From positions 46,870,689-46,934,688 of the forward strand of contig NC_030381.2 of assembly GCF_001625215.2 (NCBI RefSeq): a stretch of DNA of 64,000 bases, read 5' to 3'. A program made the translations under genes and the position numbers. Each line of letters opens with the position of its first letter. Position 1 is the stretch's first letter. Below the pieces are notes generated by a model. That model had not been told where the DNA came from and searched no databases. It was given only the letters and a program-made list of their open reading frames with translations. This document shows positions 10,855-23,893 of the stretch, piece after piece. This DNA is from Daucus carota subsp. sativus (lineage: Eukaryota; Streptophyta; Magnoliopsida; Apiales; Apiaceae).

Positions 10855-12222
10855 ATGTCTATGTTGACAAAGCTACGTTGTATCACGCTGGATGTTACTG
10901 GCACATTGATAGCTTACAAAGGGGAGCTTGGTGACTACTACTGCATGGCAGCCAAAGCTGCAGGACTGCCATGTCCAGATTACAAACGTGTACACGAGGG
11001 TTTTAAGATTGCATACACACACATGGCAAAAGAACATCCATGCTTTGGGTTTGCAGAGAAAATTCCCAACATTTTATGGTGGAAAACTTGTGTCAGAGAT
11101 TCTTTTGCAAAGGTATTCATTTCAACATTGCTTATTGTCCTAAAGCTTCATTTATTTGTCCAGCGTGATTGGTGACTTATTCATAATAATAGAATAAGTC
11201 TCCTATGCTTTCTTTGTGATTATTCATTAAATAGATATGAATCAGATACTTAGGCACACTATATATCTGAGAGAACTCTAAAGACTAAAAGTACAAGAAA
11301 AAGGGTACTATGGTATTTGTGGTTGTTACATATATTGATATTATACTAGCAATCCCTGAGTTTTGAGTTTTAGACTTTTAATTAGCTATCAAGTCCATAC
11401 ATGTGCCCTCCCTGGCAAATTATTTAAGGCTTGTATTGGGAGATTGAGACTAAGAACTTGTTTCCATTATATCTACATTATCCCTCTGTTCAAAAAAGAA
11501 AAATTTATATATAGGTTTTCTTACATGGAAAATTTGAACTTTCAATACATGATAGCATAAAATAAGAGAAAATAAGAGAATGATCTTCATTTGGTTCATG
11601 ATTGTCATGTTTCAATTATTTTTTTTATATACTTCCAGGCAGGATACGATTATGACGAAGAGACATTTGAAAAAGTGTTCAGGCGTATATACTCAACCTT
11701 TGGCTCTGCTGCACCTTATACTATGTTTTCAGATTCCAAACCTTTCCTCAAATGGGCCAGAAAAGAGGGTTTGCTGGTTGGATTGGTTAGCAATGCAGAG
11801 TACCGGTATCAGGATGTAATTCTTCCGGCCATGGGTTTAAATCAGGTAAAAATATTAATGACATGGATTTTCTTCTATTATCGGATCTTGATAGTTAGGC
11901 TGATTTACCTGTCATGATCCAGGATTCTGAATGGGACTTTGGGGTGTTTTCTGGTCTTGAAGGAGTTGAAAAGCCTGATCCAAAAATTTACAAGCTTGCT
12001 CTGGAGAGGGCAGGAAACATTGCACCTGAAGAAGTTCTGCACATTGGGGACAGCATGCGAAAAGACTATGTGCCTGCAAAGAGTGTAGGAATGCATGCTT
12101 TATTATTGGATAGATTCAAAACACCAGATGCTCAAGAATGGAGGAAATCTGGTGCAACGGTGTTGCCTGACTTGGTCGCTGCACAAGAATGGTTGAGTTC
12201 TGAGAAGTCTACTGTTGAGTAG
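10855..12222 (+). CDS. Haloacid dehalogenase-like hydrolase, HDHD3 type, three exons
   Basis: Exons 10855-11112, 11639-11845 and 11923-12222 join in frame to 254 codons plus TAG, the usual length for this plant family. HAD-fold motifs are visible: motif I ITLDVTGTL with the nucleophile Asp13, motif II VSNAE with Ser137, the lysine of EKPDP (Lys172), and motif IV HIGDSMRKDY with Asp198 and Asp203. The second aspartate of the classical DxDxT is threonine (DVTGT). The Arabidopsis homolog, as I recall it, has the same change. The cap region carries YDEETFEKVFRRIYSTFGSAAPY. The substrate is unknown for the plant members; phosphatase activity is inferred only from the fold. The chosen ATG begins MSMLTKLR, in line with relatives. 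In-frame codons continue upstream to an acceptor near 10794, so an N-terminal extension is possible. Confidence 0.88.
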
Positions 12223-12915
12223 CTTGTACTTACGGTCTTTCTTACATGCTTGATATGTTTTTGTTCACTATCATCCTGCAGATTTGTGAGGGTGTACCAA
12301 ACATAACGAACACCTTAAGAAATTTGAATCAGAGATGACCAAAAACTGAATGCCTTTCCACATCTTACTCTTCATTTGCTTGTTTCTAGAAATTAGACTA
12401 TATATGATATATGATACTAATCCTTCATTATTTTCATTTGATATTTCATATATTGTTTGACAAACTTGAAAATATAATTTGCAACACTATATATATTATT
12501 TTCGTGACTTCTAAATAATAGAAAGTTACATATTTATATTATGTAATCCGGCTAATTTCTAAAACTAGGAACATTAAACTGAGAGATGCAAATTAAATAT
12601 GTACTGTATGCAATTCAAGATGAGTGGTGCCATACAAACAGCATTCTATGTTCCCAAAAAGTAATCAAAGAGCCAAACATGGCAATTTATCACTGAACAA
12701 GGTAATGGAAAGCTACTTCATAACATTACCAGTTAAAAACAACCATAAGCAATAAATAGTGTACTAATAAGTCCGGATGGCAATGCAATAGAAGATGGCA
12801 AAAGAAACATTGGAAGGAAGCCAAACATCTGAGAACCACCATAAGAAAGAAGAATACAGTTTCCGTATTACAAATTACTTCAGGAACCCGGATTTTCTAA
12901 ACAAGATGTCTTAAT
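12223..12915. other. Convergent 3' UTR region
   Basis: This is the space between the stop codons of two genes that face each other. It should hold both 3' UTRs and polyadenylation sites. No gene is seen. The part nearest 12915 is less AT-rich and reads like the proteasome gene's 3' UTR. Confidence 0.6.
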
Positions 12916-13665
12916 TTAGGAGGCCTCGGCAGGAGGTTGGGTCACACCGTACTTGACCAATAGTTTACTCAGGGCCTCTGGTGAGCACACCTGATACTTA
13001 ACTTTCCCAGAAGACATGAATACCTCAGCAAGTTCGAGCTTTTCTGAAGTAAGACTTGTGCTGTCCATTGTCTTACTGAGAACCTTCAAGGCAAGCTGTA
13101 CAGCTTCTTCCCTGGTGATGTCATCCTTGTAGTCCTGCTTTAGCATTGATTGTGCAGCCTGGTTGTTAGCTCCAACAGCTGCTGCCTTCCAACCACCGTA
13201 GTTTCCACTTGGGTCACTCATGTAAAGCTGAAATCCATAGTTTTTATCCCAACCTGCAAATAGAAATGAAACACCAAAAGGACGAAGCCCACCAAACTGT
13301 GTGTAACCTTGCTTGGTATCGCAGAGAGACTGGACTAGCTGCTCAACAGGCATGGGCTCTTGGTATGATAATGTGTATCGCTGAGCTTGAACCCGAGCCG
13401 TGTTTATAAGAATGTTGGCGTCTGACATTATTCCAGCAACGGCACAAGCTACATGATCATCAATCTTGTACATTTTCTCAGTGGATGTAGAGGTCTGGAG
13501 GAGCTTGGAAGTGACCTTCTTCTCACCGACCAACACAACACCATCCTTGGACAAGATCCCAATTGCAGAACCTGCATTCCCAATGGCCTCCATAGCATAC
13601 TCTACCTGGTAGAGACGACCTTCAGGGGAGAAGATTGTTGTGCGGCTATCATACCTTCTAGACAT
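12916..13665 (-). CDS. PAC1: 20S proteasome subunit alpha type-4
   Basis: A complete 249-residue, single-exon coding sequence for the alpha-4 (PAC1) subunit of the outer ring of the 20S proteasome core, which gates substrate entry in cytosol and nucleus. The N-terminus [20 protein letters not shown], continuing with VEYAMEAI, is the classical alpha-subunit signature. Further family blocks are [44 protein letters not shown] and [18 protein letters not shown]. The length is normal, and the catalytic Thr1 of beta subunits is absent, as expected for an alpha subunit. A splice acceptor AG immediately precedes the ATG, so the 5' UTR is split by an intron. Confidence 0.96.
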   Translation of the reverse strand: MSRRYDSRTTIFSPEGRLYQVEYAMEAIGNAGSAIGILSKDGVVLVGEKKVTSKLLQTSTSTEKMYKIDDHVACAVAGIMSDANILINTARVQAQRYTLSYQEPMPVEQLVQSLCDTKQGYTQFGGLRPFGVSFLFAGWDKNYGFQLYMSDPSGNYGGWKAAAVGANNQAAQSMLKQDYKDDITREEAVQLALKVLSKTMDSTSLTSEKLELAEVFMSSGKVKYQVCSPEALSKLLVKYGVTQPPAEAS

Positions 13666-14565
13666 CTGTCAAAACAAGTCAAAAAAGGAATTTAGTTCAT
13701 TGTTTAATTGTCTAGAAAAAGACAGCAGTAGCTTATGAAGCCTAATTGTTCATATCAAGTCTTAGCACAGGGATTCCAACTTTTTACAAATATTATGGTT
13801 CCTTAATACAGGATAGTAACTCACCCTTTCTTTGCTATGTACGATAAGCAAGATTACATAAATTGTGCCCCCTCAACTCCCACCCCCAGGCCTGTAATTA
13901 TCATGGTCTATCAGCTTGTGCCTTATAGTCTTTCAGGCTACATACAGTTCGAACAAAGACCATTACAATGTGCTTACTTCAACACCTATAACTAGCAAGT
14001 GAAGTTCATAAGCCATGTTCATATTTGGTACCAAAACTGACCAAACGCAGGATCACATCATTTTGATAAAATCATCTCTCGACTTTCTCAATTATAGAAC
14101 CCCTAATAGTTCACATCAATGCAATCCGAAATGTTGGACTTATTCAGCATTGTTTCCTAAAATTCTATCATGTTTGCGACTAAATTAATTTTAAAGCAAG
14201 ATTATGCCAATGTATTCGTATTAAAGCTCCGACGATTGAAGTGGATATGCAACGAAGTTAGAAATCCAAAAATCAAAATAGCATTTTGACTTGAAATAAA
14301 ATTTGAAGTATCGAAAATGTTGACATGTGTGTGATCCATGAGCGTTTGATCAGCACAAATTCAACACAAGGTATATATCACAAGTCCGAAACGCCTATAT
14401 ATAAAAGACTGTTAAAATATCTTTATAACAAAACTCAGCCAAATCAAATCATGTGTTGTGTTGAAGCTACCTACACTCTCATTCTCCCCGAATCGTTAAT
14501 TAACATAATAATCCCTGGGTTTCTCGGCGAGATATACATATAGATTACAGAGAGAGAAGAGTTAC
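13666..14565 (-). other. 5' UTR intron of the PAC1 gene
   Basis: On the minus strand, AAACCAG|GTAAC near 14565 is a good donor, and TTTTGACAG directly before the ATG at 13665 is a good acceptor. This gives an intron of 900 bases with no coding content. 5' UTR introns of this kind often raise expression in plant housekeeping genes. Confidence 0.7.
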
Positions 14566-14692
14566 CTGGTTTCTTCTGAGCTTGTCGTCTCAAGCTTTTG
14601 AATCAAATTCCCCAATTTCTTCTGTACGTGTGTCGTGAGTCGTGACTCGTGAGTAATGTGTAACGTGGATATAACTCGCTCAGTTTCATTTT

Positions 14693-14719
14693 TGGGCCCA
14701 AATTCACCCCACTGGGCCT
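14693..14719 (+). promoter_or_regulatory. Paired Site II (TGGGCY) elements upstream of PAC1
   Basis: TGGGCCC at 14693 and TGGGCCT at 14713 lie just beyond the probable transcription start of the minus-strand proteasome gene. TGGGCY elements bind TCP factors and are enriched in promoters of proteasome, ribosomal and other growth-linked genes. Function here is inferred. Confidence 0.55.
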
Positions 14720-14961
14720 AGTTATTTTCAGTCTTATAGCAATTCTACTCTAATTTTAAATAACTATTATCTTTATTTCAAAAAACCAAACTATTATTAG
14801 TTAACAATTTCAGTTTTATTTTCGGTAGGCATTGGTACTATTACCGTAACTCAACTTTATGAAGTCCGGTGAAATACTTTTTGATAACTCAAAATATTCG
14901 CTTTATTTTTGACAAGATTCAAACTCTCGACATCTCATAAAGATAGTGTCATAGAGATAGT

Positions 14962-15039
14962 GAAGGAGATATTATTAAACTAAAAATCTATAATGAATTT
15001 GAAGGAGATATTATTAAACTAAAAATCTATAATGAATTG
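14962..15039. repeat. 39-bp tandem duplication next to a Stowaway MITE
   Basis: Two nearly identical 39-bp units, each starting GAAGGAGATATTATTAAAC, occupy 14962-15000 and 15001-15039. Only the last base differs. The second unit abuts the TA target site of the MITE. Confidence 0.9.
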
Positions 15040-15041
15040 TA

Positions 15042-15303
15042 CTCCCTCCGTCCCCTTTTACTTGTCCCTTTTGAAAAAATAACGCATCTTAAGAAAATGT
15101 TAGGTGGATATCTTGTTTTCATACATATCCCTAATAAATGTAATGAATTAGATAGAGTTGTGTATATATACATGCTAGTCAAACATTGGAAGTTGTTACA
15201 TTTTGAAAAAACATACAAAAAGTTACTTTGAAAAGAGAAGTGGACAAGTAATTTGGGACAAAAAAAATTTTCAAAAGGGACATGTAAAAGAGGACGGAGG
15301 GAG
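15042..15303. mobile_element. Stowaway MITE (Tc1/mariner)
   Basis: The ends are CTCCCTCCGTCCCC and GGACGGAGGGAG, inverted repeats that continue for about 40 bases with few mismatches. TA flanks both sides, the Stowaway target duplication. The element is 262 bp with no coding capacity. Confidence 0.93.
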
Positions 15304-16114
15304 TATTTTGATAATTAAACTCTGACATTTCGTAAAGACAACAAAGAAGTCGAACTCTCGACATTTCATAAACACAACGAAGAAGATACAATCTAAAAGT
15401 ATGTTGGTACAAATTCATTTCGTGCTTTGCCAAAATTGCTTAACCAGCACTATAACATAATATCTTTCAATAATGTTCCACTGGGGGTTGTTGTGTACTT
15501 GTGTTGAAGTACATTTATCATCATGGGACGCCTGGAGGCAAAGCTCAAGCCAATATAGTACCGTATTTTTATAATTTTATTCTTCAAAACCTGTACCTCT
15601 CTTGCATGCTTTCTAATTCTTGCAACCACTTCCAGTACTGGAAATGGCTTCGCAGTTCCACAACCAGGTCTATTCTTTATAGTAAACTCCCTCGTTGAGA
15701 AATCAATCGAGACATCGAATTCCTCACTACATATTATCCTAAAGTCTGCCTCTTACAAAGGTAAATAGATTTCAAGGAAGCATGGAATCCAAAAGCAAAG
15801 TCATTACTATGAAACGGATAGACCTGAATACAATTGCCAACTGGCAAAATGGTTCAGTACAAACTGCTAAATTGTGTAGCTAGTACTTTTATAGAGAACT
15901 GAGTTCTACAGAAACTGACTAGTAGGAAGAGAGAAGTCAATTACTCTTTTTAAAAAAACAAATATGACCCTATCTCAGGAATATATAATAATTACTCATG
16001 TTGGGTATATCCTTGCTAATGATTGAAAAAATTACTTCTCACACCTTCCTTCGAATCAACAATCAGAACAAAAGAACCGAGTGCCTAGGCCTACTCATTT
16101 CCACAGCTCCAAAG

Positions 16115-19100
16115 CTAAAATTGCATGCGACCAGCCAGCCTGCTTTCTGATATCCTTCTGTCGATGGCCGCATCTACTGAGCTCATCTGTAACGTGGAAT
16201 TGCAGATGGTAATAAATTAAACTTCATATATGACAATTAATCACATTGTTATACCAATAAATATGTTTCAGCTTGCCTCATTGCAAGATACACTGAACCT
16301 TAAGAAAGAAGCTGACCTGGGCAGAGTTGAAATTCTCTCTTCGACCAAAAAGTAAAACAATAGTATAAATGAAAGTATTCAATTAGCAAAACACAATAAA
16401 AAGTTCTCTTGTTTTTGTTCCACCAAACTCATCCCACATTAGATACACACCGGTAGTCTATATAAAGATCAATCAATATTTTTATAGAACTGCATGCATT
16501 CTGTTTCTTAATTAAGTAGGATGTGAGCAACTACTGAGTTGATAACAGCAAACCTGTGAGAATAGTAATACTGACTTACAACAGATAAAATCAAAGTACC
16601 TACTTGAAACTTTGATGACCAGAAAATTTTGTGCAACTGCTCAACAACCACTGAACGGCCCAAATGTTAAAAAAAAAACATCTGAACGGCGATATGCAGA
16701 AAGTAGACACAGACATACTATATAAAATCACCTATATTCTTTTCTCTTGGTTCCAAAGGATGAGCAAGAATATAAATTACATACAGAGGTACCTTTACAA
16801 AATGTAACAACGCGCAAACAACTGAATCTGAAAGGCAAGGAAGGTAACACCTCCTCATCTGGTTAGCCATAAAAAAGGAGCTTCATATCCATGTGAAAAA
16901 TTATATAAAAAGACAATGATCACTTACCTGGCTAGTTTCATCATGCACCTGGTATTTTGGTAATGCCATTCTTCTCTCTTCCTGCATATATCCAACAGGA
17001 TAACAATGATAATTTGATAAGAAAATAGATGGAAACAAATGTTGAGAAAAGAGAGATAAATAATAAACCAGCTTACCATTGACAGTGCTTCATCATCCCA
17101 AACCAGATAGACCTCATTTGCTGCTGGCTGGGGAGGCTTGTTTGCAATAACTGGGGGAGGGCCAATTGAAGGACCACTTGTATTGGGTCCAGATGCATAG
17201 GAGTGTGAATTTCCCAACGCCCCTCCTATTGAAAATGAATTTTGAATATAAGCGCGAGAAGAAATCACAGTTATATACAAAATGTGCACAAGTCATACAT
17301 TAATCTAGGGCTGTCAAAGCCTATGTCCGTATCCGTATCCGCAATTGTCGGATTCAGATACGGATAATATCCGCTTTACTTCGGATACGGATAATATCCG
17401 TTTTTTCTTGGATACGGATGCGGATATTTCGGACGGATATCGGATCTTTCGAAATTTTTTGACAGCTCTACATTAATCACAATAAAAAATTGTAAATAAG
17501 ACAACTTGCAAAACTTTACTTCCAACTATTTATACTATCATTATTTAGGTTCCACATTGAGCAAATATTAGGGATCCATAACATTCACTCCAAATGCCCA
17601 TATATTTAAAGTCCCCCGTCTGACAAGAAAAAAGCTCCATAGAAAACATATGTTAATGGGTAAAGGAAACTCAAACCTGGAAAGCCTGGGGTATGGTAAC
17701 TGTTTGCCAGTGATGAGATGTTGCCACCATGCAGATCACTGGAGCCATTATGTTCTGCAGAAGAGCTTAATGGAACAGTTGTTGGAAATAGAGGTGCAGA
17801 AAATGGCGGAGCTTGGGTGGATATGTTATTGTTGGCAACAACTGGAAACAAAGGTTGTGATACAGTAGCAGGCGCAGACACAGGTAACACCGGGGGAGCA
17901 ACTGTCAGTGATGGTTGGAGCCCTGGAGATGCAGTAGATGGCATGGGAGGCCTGAAATTCTGTACAGGGAATAACGGTTGTTGGACAAGCCCCGGAGCTC
18001 CAGGTTGTGGAACTGACACAGCTGGACGTGGCATTAACCATGGTTGGGGACGTGGTTGAGGCCACCCCACACGTGGCATTGGTATCGCAGGATTGTAACT
18101 GCATCCAAAAAACAAACACACAACAGATTAAGAAACAGTTATATCAGCATCTAGGTGTTTCTAGATACAGTACTGCGAACAAGAGTAAAATTAATGAATA
18201 ATCAGCACGGAGCATTTTCTCGACAAAGACTAAGGGATAATGTGTGCACTGTTCAGGTGTTATAATCAGTTCCTAAGACATGACTGGATGTTTGTAATAA
18301 TTAGGATGCCTCCGCATGATAATAGATTCATAAAAAACTGGGGTGGGAGGCAAGGATTAGGCAAAAACCAACATGACAACATGAGATGTGAGGTTCTGTT
18401 GACATTAGGTATCTGACATGAATGTCAGACCCCCCCCAGGGGACCATGTCGGGAGCAGATATCAAACATGAGTAAAAACCTATTACAATAAGCTAAAAGG
18501 TATTTAGACTTCTACTCCCAAGAAAGAAAATAAAACTTGGAATCATAAAGGAACAGCTATTATCAAAATTTATTGGCATCATTGAAAAATTAACATGAAT
18601 TAACTTATAATCTGTTTATAAGTTATATCACATAAGGAGACCTTATAGAACTTTAACGAGTGCTCAAAATAAGGATTGAATGCAACTAATAATATTTGAT
18701 ACTCCTATAAGAATGAAATATAAGCATCCATGTCTCGAGCCAAATTTTGAAAATGTATGAGACATAACGTTTTCAACGCTCTACCATATATACGCAAGTA
18801 AATTATTAGAATATAGTGCATTCTAAGTAATCAGGTTTGAGGTAATGTGCACTGCGACTTTAAGATACAAGTTAATCTAAAAACTTACTAAGGCGGCATT
18901 CCTGCAGCTGGTGGAGGAGGATATCGAATGCCAAGTGATCCAGGTAATGCACCACCACCAAATTGGGAGGTTGGGATGTCCACTTTTCCCATTTTTGACG
19001 GATTGTCTTCATCTGCAAGACAAGTGGCAAATAATTACATGATAAGAATATAACCAGTAATAAATTACAGAAGTAGGGTTTTTTGTTCTGCATTTCTCAA

Positions 19101-22100
19101 GTGATTTCAAGTTCATGAGCATCCAAGTTAATACTCAAAATTATATACACACAAAATTTGGTATACCTCATTAATGAGCATACCATTCTGCAAAACACCA
19201 TGCATGCTAAAATGTATATTGCACAAGTAGGTTTAAGTTCAAGCAACAAGAGAGCAAGCAAGTGAATCCATACCCATCCTTATAATGAGTTGGATGCTAA
19301 GGGGCCTGTTACTGTCACCTTTGGTTGCCATTGGTTGGCTTTACAAGGTTTAATAATGATTTGGACTATTGAGTAAAATGGTGAAACGAAATGGAATGAA
19401 GCTATCAATTCGTCATTAACTTCATTCAAGTAATCTCACTGACGTTTATGCAAATGAAAAATTCCATCATAATGTTGGGCCTCCTACTCACTTTACTTAC
19501 GTTAGCGTAAGAAACAATACTTATTCTTGAAATCTAAAAGGGGGGAATCATTGGAGTAATTATTATGAAAGATTGGTGGGAGCTGATTAGTTCACAGTTC
19601 AGTTACAAATCTGCTATATATTTGGAATAAGAGGGATTTCTAGAGTAATTCACTTTCCAGTTCATTACAGATTTGGAAGGAGTATTTTCTGGACTTATAA
19701 CGTTTCAATTCAGTTTTGGGACTGGGAACGGGTTGATGTTAGGGTATATATATAGGGAATATTCTGCATGTTTCAGGTATCAAGGAATTAGAATTGAAAG
19801 TGTGCTCGAGGAGAGCTGGTGATCTCTCGAATATCACCTGTGATAATAGTGTTGGCTGAATAAATGAAAGCTACCTTGATAACTTCCAGATTGCTTTTTC
19901 TCCAGTCTATCAGAACAAACATATATACATATACACCTATATCATAACCTCGAAAGCAGGGATACTCTACATGGGTGGAGTAACACGTATGGGATACGCA
20001 CCGGTGCGAGGGTGCACCGTGGTGCGTACGTGGTGCGCCAGGTGGCGTATCCACGCGGTGCGCCAGGTGGCGTATCCACGCGAATGCAGTGTACCTATAC
20101 GGCAATTGCGGTGCGGGATGTAATTTCACAGGACTTTTAAATGAATTTGAAACCCCCAATTTCAATTGCAAAGACCTAACTGCAATTGCAGCACCTCCGT
20201 CCTCCGTCCTCCGCAGTGGCCTGCTTTCTCCTTCTCCATAGCTTCTCTTTCTCTCATGTATTGTGTGTATATATGTGTGACGTGTGTGTGTGTGTATGTG
20301 TTTCTGAGGAGTTGATGGTGTAGTTGATTGGTTAAGTGTTATTGTGTTGACTGCTTAATTAATCCCCTGGCCTGCAGCCTGCTGTACTGCTATCTGCCTT
20401 TATATATATACTCCTGCCACTTCTTGTTTTATTTTAAATAATAATATATTTTGATTATGCTCCTTTTATTAGTTTGTGATTAAAATATTATTGGAGGTGT
20501 AACTTGATGTACTTGACTCTTTGGTTTAGTTTGAATGCTAGTTTTATTTTTACTAAATAAATATATTTATAAAATATATTTCAAACATTTTTATATTTGC
20601 CGTATCCCCCCGCACCCGTATCCCCATTTTTTTCAAAATTGCCATATTCCTGTATCCCCGCACCGGGGCACCCGTGCTTCCTAGATTATAACTATAAGAA
20701 ACAGGTCTTAACACATAACTCTAAGTACTATACTTCCAATATACAAATAATCTCATTCTGCAAATCACCATGAATGCTAAAATATATTCATTCTGCAAAT
20801 CACCAAGAATGCTAAAATATATTAATATTACCCCAGAAAATTCAAGGTCAAGTGAAGAGGGAGCAAGCAAGTGTGTCACTTGCCCAGCAGAAAAGTTCTT
20901 AAGTACAAGGGTTTTCACTTGCCCATCCTTACAATGAGTTGCAGATGTTAAGGGAATAATATAACAAGTGAATGAAAATGTGATTGATGTTACATGCAAT
21001 GTCATCTTGCCCGGCTAGCTAGGGCGTCTCCAAGAAACATATAAGATATCTTTCAGAAATATAATTTGAAACTAGAACTTAAACTTCTTTTTCCCACTTC
21101 TTATATCGTATCATTAGCAATCAAAGCTGTTTTTTAAATCCATTAACTAATTGCAATGCATTCTGGCTGGAAAACTTGGATGCCTCTAGCACAACGGAAA
21201 AAGCATAAAAGAACTTGAAATACATATTAGTGATACTGAAAAGGTGCAATGTAAAAGTAAGATGTTAAAGATATCAAACCTTCTCCATAATGAGCTGCCA
21301 TTGCATCAGCTGGAATTCCCTGCATTCCATATATTTCAATATCAGTCGACTCTCTACCCTCTTTAGCATTTGGCACCCTGTAATATATTATCGTGTTAAA
21401 TACAATTCAGTGAATAGAATGTGCACTAAAATTATGTGATTGACATTCAATAATATTATTATTACTATTTTTACAAGACCAAGAAACTGGCTGCACTTGA
21501 CAGAAAAGATGAAGAGAAAGGACAAAGAACTTTGAACTAGAATTATTAACATGACTTGACCAAATTGGAATGACTTGACACTGAGTTTTAAAAGAAAAAT
21601 GGGAGAATGAATTCAAAAATTCTGGCATTGTTTGTGACATTAAACTTAGAAAAACAGGTCCCAGAGTCGATTCGATTACACAGTTCAAAAAGGGCCTCAG
21701 CAGCCACTAGAACATTTTAGAGAGGCCTTCCTAGTTGTTTTAGCTAAATATGGTTAACCTAGTTTACCTTCGTCGCCGATGGTGTTTGTGGTGAAAAACT
21801 GAAAATAAAGGAATTAACTCAAAGACAAAAGACTTAAAGTAAGATTGATCAATGGTGGAAAACACTCGAGTACATTTGATATATGAAAAGTATCCTCCGA
21901 TTAAAAGCAGTATCAACATTCAGAACTGAAATGTCACACATGGATCTCACTTGGTTTGAGTGATGAAATATGTTCTGGGGGGGGCATAGTAAAGGACTAA
22001 AGGTATGTTGTTAGTGTCATGGACTGCAGGCAGATTGTGCAAATAATGATATTTTATTTGATAAAACATAAAATCGTGAGGGATAAAACATTATCACCCG

Positions 22101-23893
22101 TACATGGAAATTAAAAATGTAGCAAGGCAGACTATAGGAAACATATTCATCCTTCGCTTTTCTCTAAACAATAATCAGATCATAAGTAACTAGTGCCTAC
22201 TGCCTGAAATAACATAATATAGCAGACCTTAGATGAACTAAATATAGATGAAAACTGAATAATTGTCGGTTAGAAAAAGGATAAAGCTCAGAGGAATATT
22301 TTGTATCAGAAGCAACTACTATAAGGGATCAAATTCAGCAACTACAGTGAGAGTTAAACAGAGACCAAGACACTAATTTCATTAGCTTATGATGGTCGTG
22401 CATGCTCAGACTCAGATTTTGGTATAAACAAGGCCTAACAGCTTTCAGATGGACAGCGTCTGTTCACATTGATTTAAAGAAATACATAATATACAGTGAT
22501 TGCTGAGTGATTTTTTTTTATGTTGTTTTGGACCGTATTAACATTTCCCGACAAATAAGAAGAAAGTTTCATAAAGAGTAAAGGAAAAGAACTCAGAATA
22601 AAAATATAAAGTATTGATTTACAAGTGCTTCACTCCACAATTTCTGTTTGTTTAGTCACACATCTAAATTTTCAGTCAAAAATGACAGTAGTTTCAGAAG
22701 AGTAAACAAAAAAATTCAAATTGTCAACAGAGATTAGATTCAGGAAGAATGAAACAGATGTGACGAGGAAGAACTAAACTCCAGCTAAATCCAGATATAA
22801 CATGCTATAGCTTTTGCCACGTCAATATTCAGAGGCAGAGAAGACAGAAAGATTGAGTAATTAGATCAAAAATTGAAAATAAGTTAATAAGCAAACAATC
22901 TGAGATTCAGAGGATAAAGACACAAATGTATAGAAGAGAGTAAACATGCTTCTCATTTTCTGCTCTTTTATCAATACATCCATTGCATGTATAATATGTA
23001 ATTACTTATGTACTCATAAACAACAGATTTGCATATATGAGTGTAGGTCTAACAGCAGACGAAGACTTCAATCCTACACTCCTTGGTAGCAAATTTACAA
23101 TTATAAATCAGCTAGTAGAATTCCATCATTCCTTGTGTGTATATCTTTAAAGACAGAGAAAAATACTTCTTATTAAGTAAGTAATTCTTAGTTTTAGCAC
23201 TCTATTACCAAAGCTTCTTTTATATCATAAATCATCAGTTGCAGCAACAAATATTTTATATTTTATAAACATTAATCTCCTAACTAACACCATTTCATCG
23301 TCCACTCTTGCCCAATGTTTCACATGCCGGGTCCTACTCCTGCCTAATCTGATAATCTTCTTTTCGTTTTTTAAATTTATCCCCCAAATCTCACTCCAAC
23401 TGATCAAAATGTCCGATTATCTGATGTGTGAGCTTCAACTTACAGCATTATGCGAACCCGAAGAATTTGGCAGCAATCAAATAAACATATAATAAGTTCC
23501 AAACAAATATACAACTAACAAGCTCTGACCTATGACCAATCATAAAATAATGCACATCAACAACAACAGTGAACACATAACAAACCGCGATTAAACCTCA
23601 CAAAACAATCAAACAAATCACAACATTCTATCTAAACAAAATCCAAATCACAGACATAGAGGAGCGAGGGAGGGAGAGACAGAGGCATACTTAGAAACAG
23701 TCTCTTTATGAACCTGAAGAACATGAATAGACATGCCCCCAGCAGTAGAAAGCTTCTTATGACAAACATGACACTTAAAGTGCTTAGCTTTCTGATGCTG
23801 AACTAATATCTTCTCGTCATCAAACTCTCTGTCGCAATAATAACACCAAATATCTGATACAGCTGCGGCTGCTCTCTTCTTCTTCTTCCCCAT
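16115..23893 (-). CDS. SUF4: SUF4-like (BuGZ/ZNF207-related) C2H2 zinc-finger protein, seven exons
   Basis: Exons from 5' to 3': 23691-23893, 21280-21377, 18889-19012, 17677-18098, 17077-17225, 16928-16981 and 16115-16186. They join in frame to 373 codons plus TAG, close to Arabidopsis SUPPRESSOR OF FRIGIDA 4. The N-terminus [20 protein letters not shown] begins two zinc fingers: Cys17/Cys20 with His33/His38, and Cys41/Cys44 with His57/His62. The middle is long and rich in proline, valine and glutamine. The C-terminus reads [18 protein letters not shown] followed by [18 protein letters not shown], a block shared by plant SUF4 proteins. In Arabidopsis SUF4 works with FRIGIDA to activate FLC and delay flowering; animal relatives bind spindle microtubules. 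Which role applies here is inference. The 5' UTR has a telo-box-like TTAGGGTTT on the plus strand at 23958. Introns 2 and 4 contain transposon-like inserts. Confidence 0.92.
17306..17470. mobile_element. hAT-type MITE in SUF4 intron 4
   Basis: The terminal inverted repeats are TAGGGCTGTCAAA and, read in reverse from the right end, TAGAGCTGTCAAA. A perfect 8-bp target duplication, CATTAATC, lies at 17298-17305 and 17471-17478, as expected for hAT transposition. The 165-bp interior is built of repeated CGGATA and TATCCG motifs and could fold back on itself. Confidence 0.88.
20032..20081. repeat. Perfect 25-bp tandem duplication
   Basis: Two identical 25-bp units, each starting GGTGCGCCAGGTGGCG, lie at 20032-20056 and 20057-20081 inside the GC-rich intronic island. 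Confidence 0.9.
20261..20301. repeat. GT-rich microsatellite
   Basis: An interrupted run of GT dinucleotides with a short AT block, in SUF4 intron 2. It is likely polymorphic in length. Confidence 0.75.

Larger units (their letters stand above)
14720..16114. other. Intergenic region and SUF4 3' UTR
   Basis: It holds the distal PAC1 promoter, a 39-bp tandem duplication, a complete Stowaway MITE, and on the right the 3' UTR of the SUF4-like gene. No other gene is supported. Confidence 0.6.
19980..20690. repeat. GC-rich repeat-like insert in SUF4 intron 2
   Basis: The left part is a GC-rich island of GTGCG and CACG motifs. The right part has GTATCCCC/GCACCCG motifs, such as CCCGCACCCGTATCCCC. 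Both halves share related words (GGGATACG, GTATCC) in opposite directions, which suggests one old element with inverted ends. Clear terminal repeats and a target duplication were not found, so the borders are approximate. Confidence 0.4.

Noticed and set aside
17718..18059. 113-codon plus-strand frame rich in glycine
   Set aside because: It is antisense to the proline-rich exon 4 of the SUF4-like gene, which keeps the other strand open by composition.
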